A stretch of DNA of 8,483 nt, from NCBI GenBank assembly GCA_021821705.1, contig JAKACE010000056.1:1-8483 (forward strand), written 5' to 3'. Within the stretch, counting starts at the first letter, position 1. Every line of letters starts with the position of its first letter. Shown piece after piece: positions 6,701 to 8,483 of the stretch. The notes below the pieces were generated by a model. The model made no database searches. It was not told the origin of the DNA and was given only the letters and a program-made list of their open reading frames with translations. Position numbers and translations under genes: made by a program. Source of the stretch: Actinomycetes bacterium. Lineage in GTDB: Bacteria > Actinomycetota > Acidimicrobiia > Acidimicrobiales > Palsa-688.

Positions 6701-8483
6701 CGGCCGGGGCCGGCCGGTACGGGTCGAGACCGAGCGGGGCGAGGACCGCCTGCACTGGAGCTCGGGGCACCAGGTCTCGCTGCGCCGTACCGACGGCACC
6801 GTGACCAGGGCCGACCTGCACTGGGCCGGTATGGTCAGCCGCCTGGAGCACCCATGTACAGGTCAAGTCGAGGTCGAGAGAGACGGGGCCGGGCGGCTGC
6901 TGGGGCTGAGGGCGGACGGCCTTCGCCGCAGCTGGCGACGCGACGCCAACGGCGACGCCGTCTGGTACAGGGAGGAGATCGGACCGCTCGTTCGCGAGAG
7001 CTCGCTCACCCGCTCCGCCGGCGGGCGGGTCACAGCCGTGTCGGGAGACGGGGGCGAGGAGACATACGACTACGACGAGGCCGGCCGTCTGGCCGCCTGC
7101 CACGGACCGGCGGGCAGCTCGGCCTGGAGCTACGACCTCGCCGGCCGTCTCGAGTCCGAGCGGGGCCCGGACGGGACGTGGCGCTACCACTACGACGCCG
7201 ACGGCCAGCTGGTGACCGTGGACGGTCCGGACGGCACCACCCGACTGACCTACGACGAGCGGGGCCGGCGGGTGACCGAGCGGGGTCCGGCCGGCCGGGT
7301 GGTCTACCGCTGGGACCTGCTCGACCGCCTCGTGGCTGTGCGCCGCTCCGGGCCAGGCGGCGAGGACGAGCTGGAGCTGGAGCTGGCCTACGACACGCTC
7401 AACCGGCTGTGCCGGGCCGGGGACATCGAGATCGACTGGGACGGCGCCGGGCCGACCTCGCTGTACCCGCGCCGCATCGGCGGTACCGAGCTGGTGGAGC
7501 TGCCGGGGCTGCCGCTGGCCCAGGTGCGCGACGGCCGCGTGGAGTGGCTCTCGGCCGACTGGCGCGGCAGCGTCGGACAGCGCTCGGTGTGGGGTGGCGC
7601 TCCGGTCGGTGGCGCTCAGGTGGATGGCGCTCCGGTGGGCGTCGCCCCCGTCGGCGGGGGTGGTGCCGGGACGAGCGGTGCGGTGGCCGGGCGCGGCCCC
7701 GGGCACCCCGAGATCGGTTTCCTCGGCGAGCTCGAGGTCGGCGGCCTGGTGTGGCTGCGCAACCGATGGTACGACCCGGCGACGCGTTGCTTCCTCAGCC
7801 GGGACCCCTTCGCAGGCGGGCTGGCACCGGTAGGTGCCAGCGCCGGCGCCTACGTTTACGCGTGGAACGACCCCCTGGGCTGTGCCGACCCCCTCGGGTT
7901 GCACCCGGTGACGGCGGCCGAGGCTTCGGCCCAGATGAAGGGCTGGCAACAGGGCCACTGGAAGGAGGTGCTGGTCGCAACGGCGGCAGTGGCCGGTGTG
8001 GTCGCACTGTCGGTGCTGGCGCCCGGCTCGACTGCGCTGATCGTTCCGGCCCTGGTCGGAGGGACCATGGGCGCCGGCGGTACCGTTGTTTCGGACCTGC
8101 TCCGCCATCAGCCGATCGACTGGGGCCAGGTGGTGGCGGACGGGGCCATGGGAGCGCTGATAGGGGCGGCGGCTGGCCCACTTGGGGACCTGGCGAAGGT
8201 GGCGGGCGCCAATGCGTTGCTCGACGCCGGGTTCGGTGCCGCCACGGGCGCCGCCGCCACGGCCATCGACGGCTGGATGACGGACCAGCGCTTCAGCTGG
8301 AAGAACGAGGCCCTGGGGACGGCGTTCGGCGGTGCCGGCGGCCTGTTGGCGTCCCGGCTCGCGCTGGGACGGCTCTGGCGCGCACCCGAGGTCGACGTGC
8401 CCGAGGTAAAGAGCCTGCAGGAGGCGTCGGGGCTGTCCGACGCCCAGTGGCGCCGCTGGCAGGCCGGGGAGCAGGACTCGCGC
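3753..8483 (+). CDS. Rhs/YD-repeat polymorphic-toxin-type protein (3' end outside window)
   Basis: The frame is open from GTG 3753 to the window edge: 1,577 codons with no stop. Residues 1-110 are mostly helical and polar, with no signal peptide. A DUF6531-like segment follows from ~130: DDPVATGSGNLYQ, then LSWRRCYSSRGARPGANGRG near 157-176. About 25 YD-repeat-like motifs (YD/WD-xxGR) span ~347-1215 and would build the hollow beta-shell that encloses a C-terminal effector in Rhs/Tc-C proteins. The Rhs-associated core covers ~1313-1383 (GFLGELEVGGLVWLRNRWYD, LSRDPF, NDPLG, DPLGL). Core-end DPLGL (1379-1383) marks the usual junction, where an aspartyl-protease activity of the core cleaves off the variable tail in studied relatives. 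Residues 1384-1577 are a pre-toxin region with a hydrophobic Ala/Val/Gly stretch at ~1406-1447 and a second Ala/Gly-rich stretch near 1456-1480. The toxin itself and any immunity gene lie past the edge. Contact-dependent competition between bacteria is the likely role; the export route is unknown. Confidence 0.92.
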   Translation, partial: MGDVSSASTQDLQTFVSTAGAATEELAQRVASASATVNAFYDAPCDPQFRPADGLAAFTQAGTLVADNQADERWLAAVRQAFVLADSGTVPDGAIAGALAAAGINPGAPGHLSVDEPVYRGAVMYSGWSDDPVATGSGNLYQAEDDLLMPPALAVLSWRRCYSSRGARPGANGRGWHTWADTRLELARESVVYHGPDGQVAPFARDGERLVAHPAMEAELVATPAGYELEWRWASRFAGQAWSFGPDGSIEQVQVPGAGTVTFEHRDGRLSGLAHSGGRRLELSWAGGQICGLASSDGRHVAYRYEGPDLVAVQRPSGQLRYLIGADGLVAEVRDADGVRLVRNEYDSAGRVLVQESARGRVSRYRYASPYTLLVGDDGGGPTTLYRHDGAGRLVEMVLGADTSRALRRFDEGGNPVEVAGFDGRLTRRTFDARGNCLSEEVPGQGRRTWSYDGDGRVVAHVDAAGAETVFTYEQGCVNPVRVEGPGGLRYDFELADGLAVAVTDADGVRQSLERDDDLQVVAATDGEGGTTRAGYHCSGQLEWAQLPTGEIMHWEYDHHDRAVAFTDFNGVTARRSYSRAGRLVEEAGPGDRLVSYEWGADGSPSRVAGPGDASVDLGWDVNGWQVRERHEDGAVWEVRRDGLGRAVAGVAPDGGKWSARWGAEPFPLGLRGPLGHEWRFGAHVDSSGEVLSVSSPAGRTFELRWDVAGRLCAGRSPEGPSSFELRRNAAGLPVEWTVDGDTVASAGYTPAGRLAWLDMADGSHWALRYDRAGRPVELDGPAGRRLVTYDSSGRPVRVDGDGGDWAELVWQGQRLVGRLGPVGEWWRRFDDAGEVVSVTEPAGAIWWVERDTAGAVTSIHGPAGLSRSLVRAPGGRLAAVNEAGEGTWRYMWDAAGRLESMTGPTGRTTSYRYDLEGRAIGLDLPDGTATSYLWDADGSLLGLEAAAGEGGEVARLFIGYDWEARAVCTSDGQGEYVRTVLDGRGRPVRVETERGEDRLHWSSGHQVSLRRTDGTVTRADLHWAGMVSRLEHPCTGQVEVERDGAGRLLGLRADGLRRSWRRDANGDAVWYREEIGPLVRESSLTRSAGGRVTAVSGDGGEETYDYDEAGRLAACHGPAGSSAWSYDLAGRLESERGPDGTWRYHYDADGQLVTVDGPDGTTRLTYDERGRRVTERGPAGRVVYRWDLLDRLVAVRRSGPGGEDELELELAYDTLNRLCRAGDIEIDWDGAGPTSLYPRRIGGTELVELPGLPLAQVRDGRVEWLSADWRGSVGQRSVWGGAPVGGAQVDGAPVGVAPVGGGGAGTSGAVAGRGPGHPEIGFLGELEVGGLVWLRNRWYDPATRCFLSRDPFAGGLAPVGASAGAYVYAWNDPLGCADPLGLHPVTAAEASAQMKGWQQGHWKEVLVATAAVAGVVALSVLAPGSTALIVPALVGGTMGAGGTVVSDLLRHQPIDWGQVVADGAMGALIGAAAGPLGDLAKVAGANALLDAGFGAATGAAATAIDGWMTDQRFSWKNEALGTAFGGAGGLLASRLALGRLWRAPEVDVPEVKSLQEASGLSDAQWRRWQAGEQDSR
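4791..7400 (+). repeat. YD-repeat array encoding the Rhs beta-shell
   Basis: Degenerate repeats of about 20-21 codons carry the core (Y/W/F)D-xx-GR followed by a turn such as GPxG. Examples are EYDSAGRV (4788), WSYDGDGRV (5100), LRWDVAGRL (5868), LRYDRAGRP (6054), MWDAAGRL (6426), YRYDLEGRA (6486) and YDYDEAGRL (7065). Spacing is irregular in the first half and becomes regular towards the 3' end: 63-bp steps at 6429, 6492 and 6555, then 60-bp steps from 7071. Trp often replaces the Tyr. In known Rhs structures such repeats spiral into a closed cocoon. Confidence 0.85.
7071..7310 (+). repeat. Four perfectly phased 60-bp (20-residue) YD repeats
   Basis: Units start at 7071, 7131, 7191 and 7251, with a fifth YD-like motif (WDLLDRL) at 7311. 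Each reads roughly YDxxGRLxxxxGPxGxxxx; for example YDEAGRLAACHGPAG, YDLAGRLESERGPDG, YDADGQLVTVDGPDG and YDERGRRVTERGPAG. Phase is exact and the first two units share much of their 5' DNA, so this is the most homogeneous part of the array. Confidence 0.85.
7596..7655 (+). repeat. Four imperfect 15-bp tandem repeats within the Rhs gene
   Basis: Four in-frame 15-bp units at 7596, 7611, 7626 and 7641 encode GAPVG, GAQVD, GAPVG and VAPVG (residues 1282-1301), followed by GGGGAGTSG. This is a flexible, low-complexity linker between the last shell strand (LSADWRGSVGQ) and the Rhs core. A number of units divisible into whole codons means gain or loss of units would keep the frame. Confidence 0.75.

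Noticed and set aside
5568..8108. 846-codon open frame on the minus strand inside the Rhs gene
   Set aside because: It is codon-on-codon antisense to the Rhs frame (both in the same register), so it stays open simply because the Rhs gene lacks TTA, CTA and TCA codons. It stops exactly at a sense TCA codon at 5568-5570. The encoded sequence is low-complexity with no family hallmarks.
1..8483. Search for insertion sequences, CRISPR arrays, tRNA or rRNA genes and attachment sites
   Set aside because: No transposase or integrase motifs, no regularly spaced short direct repeats outside the coding YD array, and no tRNA- or rRNA-like segments were recognised by eye on either strand.

Overview
The window is very GC-rich, with strong G/C preference at third codon positions, several GTG starts and almost no TTA, CTA or TCA codons. 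Together with an actinobacterial-style Rhs/YD-repeat protein, this suggests a high-GC actinobacterium, possibly an uncultured or environmental lineage. The taxon is inference. No rRNA, tRNA, CRISPR array, transposase or phage gene was seen.

Left part (1-2580, + strand): a surface-glycan modification module. It opens inside the C-terminal end of a PLP-dependent aminotransferase of the HisC-like class I/II fold (1-468). This overlaps by 8 bp a LicD/fukutin-related phosphotransferase-type gene (461-1171). After a 347-bp gap with a hairpin comes an integral-membrane acyltransferase-3 family protein (1519-2580). The likely theme is making an aminated or phosphorylated head group, transferring it to a glycan, and O-acylating that glycan. 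A doubtful 65-codon ORF (2582-2779) follows.

Middle (2783-3601, - strand): a metallo-beta-lactamase-fold hydrolase resembling N-acyl-homoserine-lactonase-type enzymes, convergent with the acyltransferase and divergent from the next gene. The 151-bp divergent intergenic region holds a perfect 7-bp inverted repeat and a small AT-rich island that could carry promoters.

Right part (3753-8483, + strand, more than half of the window): the first 1,577 codons of one uninterrupted giant gene for an Rhs/YD-repeat protein. Its order is a helical N-terminal domain without a signal peptide, a DUF6531-like plug segment, a long YD-repeat shell, an Rhs-associated core ending in DPLGL, and an alanine/glycine-rich pre-toxin region. 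The ORF is still open at the window edge, so the C-terminal effector (probably a toxin) and any immunity gene lie beyond the window. This is the most interesting element: a probable polymorphic-toxin delivery protein whose payload cannot be seen here.
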